A stretch of DNA of 5,534 bases from SIG607 sp045590395 (GTDB taxonomy: Bacteria > Bacillota > Clostridia > Oscillospirales > Acutalibacteraceae), in contig JAZNQX010000018.1 in the NCBI GenBank assembly GCA_045590395.1, forward strand, positions 1 to 5,534, read 5' to 3'. A model generated the notes under the pieces. That model made no database searches. It had not been told where the DNA came from and saw nothing but the letters and a program-made list of their open reading frames with translations. A program made the position numbers and the translations under genes. Shown in pieces: positions 5,170 through 5,534 of this stretch; within the stretch, counting starts at the first letter, position 1; the number at the start of each line of letters is the position of its first letter.

Positions 5170-5534
5170 ATATTTGTCTTTCTCACAAGTTTTGCTGTTG
5201 CTGTAACCTTCCACTTTGCAACATTTCCCCTAAACCTGCCGCCTCTTTCCTCTACATACACATAAGTACTGTTACTTGCTTCATCGCTTAATTCTATTTC
5301 TACTGCACCTGTTCCAACATCCTCATACTTGTCTTCCTCAGTGATTACTGCAGCGATTGTAATTTTTGAACCAAGCTCAGCAGTTATTTTATCACCGCTT
5401 TCAATAAGCTCGTCTTTATACCAATATATTTGTGACCATTCGTTCCCCACATGATTTTTTTCTATACACTTAGAGGTAATTTCAATTTTGTAAACACCGT
5501 GAGTATACTCGGTATTACATGAACAAAGCGTTAT
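5154..5534 (-). CDS. Unrecognised, possibly exported or lipoprotein, C-terminal 126 aa (partial at right edge)
   Basis: The frame is open from the window edge to TGA at 5154-5156, so the true start is outside; an internal GTG at 5448-5450 has no convincing role as a start. The visible part begins ITLCSCN, where LCSC would fit a lipobox at the end of a signal peptide, followed by strand-rich sequence: HGVYKIEI, NEWSQIYWYKDELIESGDKI, SKITIAAVITEEDKYEDVG, GAVEIELSDE, TYVYVEERGGRF and WKVTATAKLV. The alternating hydrophobic/polar strands and the rich content of T, E and K suggest a small all-beta, Ig-like or calycin-like domain outside the membrane. No enzyme motif is seen and I do not recognise a named family. 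Transcribed towards argS, with its last five codons inside the shared terminator stem. That it is a real gene is likely from its even codon use and long open frame; its role is unknown. Confidence 0.65.
   Translation of the reverse strand: MTLCSCNTEYTHGVYKIEITSKCIEKNHVGNEWSQIYWYKDELIESGDKITAELGSKITIAAVITEEDKYEDVGTGAVEIELSDEASNSTYVYVEERGGRFRGNVAKWKVTATAKLVRKTNIKEDK

Noticed and set aside
1..5534. CRISPR arrays, tRNA or rRNA genes, insertion-sequence terminal repeats
   Set aside because: No regularly spaced repeats, no cloverleaf with a GTTCRANNC-type T arm and no matching long terminal repeats were seen on either strand by eye.

Overview
The window looks like chromosomal DNA of a low-to-moderate GC anaerobic Firmicute, most likely a gut Clostridia (Oscillospiraceae/Ruminococcaceae- or Lachnospiraceae-like). 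This rests on the family content (DUF5714, DUF6440, a DUF1934/YwiB homologue next to argS), strong AGGAGG-type ribosome binding sites, sigma-A-type promoters with 17-bp spacers, and short intergenic gaps. The taxonomic placement is inference from protein resemblance, not a database result.

Layout. (1) 1-81, plus strand: the last 26 codons of a tyrosine recombinase/integrase, including its catalytic-tyrosine segment, so an integrated element ends at or near the left edge. (2) 86-131: a hairpin followed by a T-run on the minus strand. Its only two stem mismatches become G-U wobbles in the minus-strand RNA, which marks it as the terminator of the leftward operon. (3) 2033 down to 186, minus strand: a compact four-gene operon encoding a cysteine-rich DUF5714 protein, a 58-residue DUF6440 protein, a single PAS domain protein and a P-loop nucleotide-kinase-like protein. 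It has its own extended -10 promoter at 2065-2093. (4) 2034-2206: a divergent intergenic region with both promoters and two perfect dyads, one centred on the -35 box of the rightward promoter. (5) 2207-5122, plus strand: a three-gene housekeeping operon, murI (glutamate racemase), a DUF1934/YwiB-like gene and argS (arginyl-tRNA synthetase). It starts from a promoter at 2148-2176 and ends at a strong hairpin at 5130-5169. (6) 5154 to the right edge, minus strand: the C-terminal part of an unrecognised, possibly exported protein that converges on argS. Its last codons lie inside the shared terminator stem.

Functionally, the rightward operon joins peptidoglycan precursor supply (D-glutamate) to translation (Arg-tRNA charging). 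The leftward operon has no known collective function. A cysteine-rich putative metal protein, a possible small-molecule sensor (PAS) and a P-loop kinase in one tightly packed transcript, next to an integrase, is the least explained part of the window. I saw no clearly new defence, CRISPR, RNA or toxin-antitoxin system.
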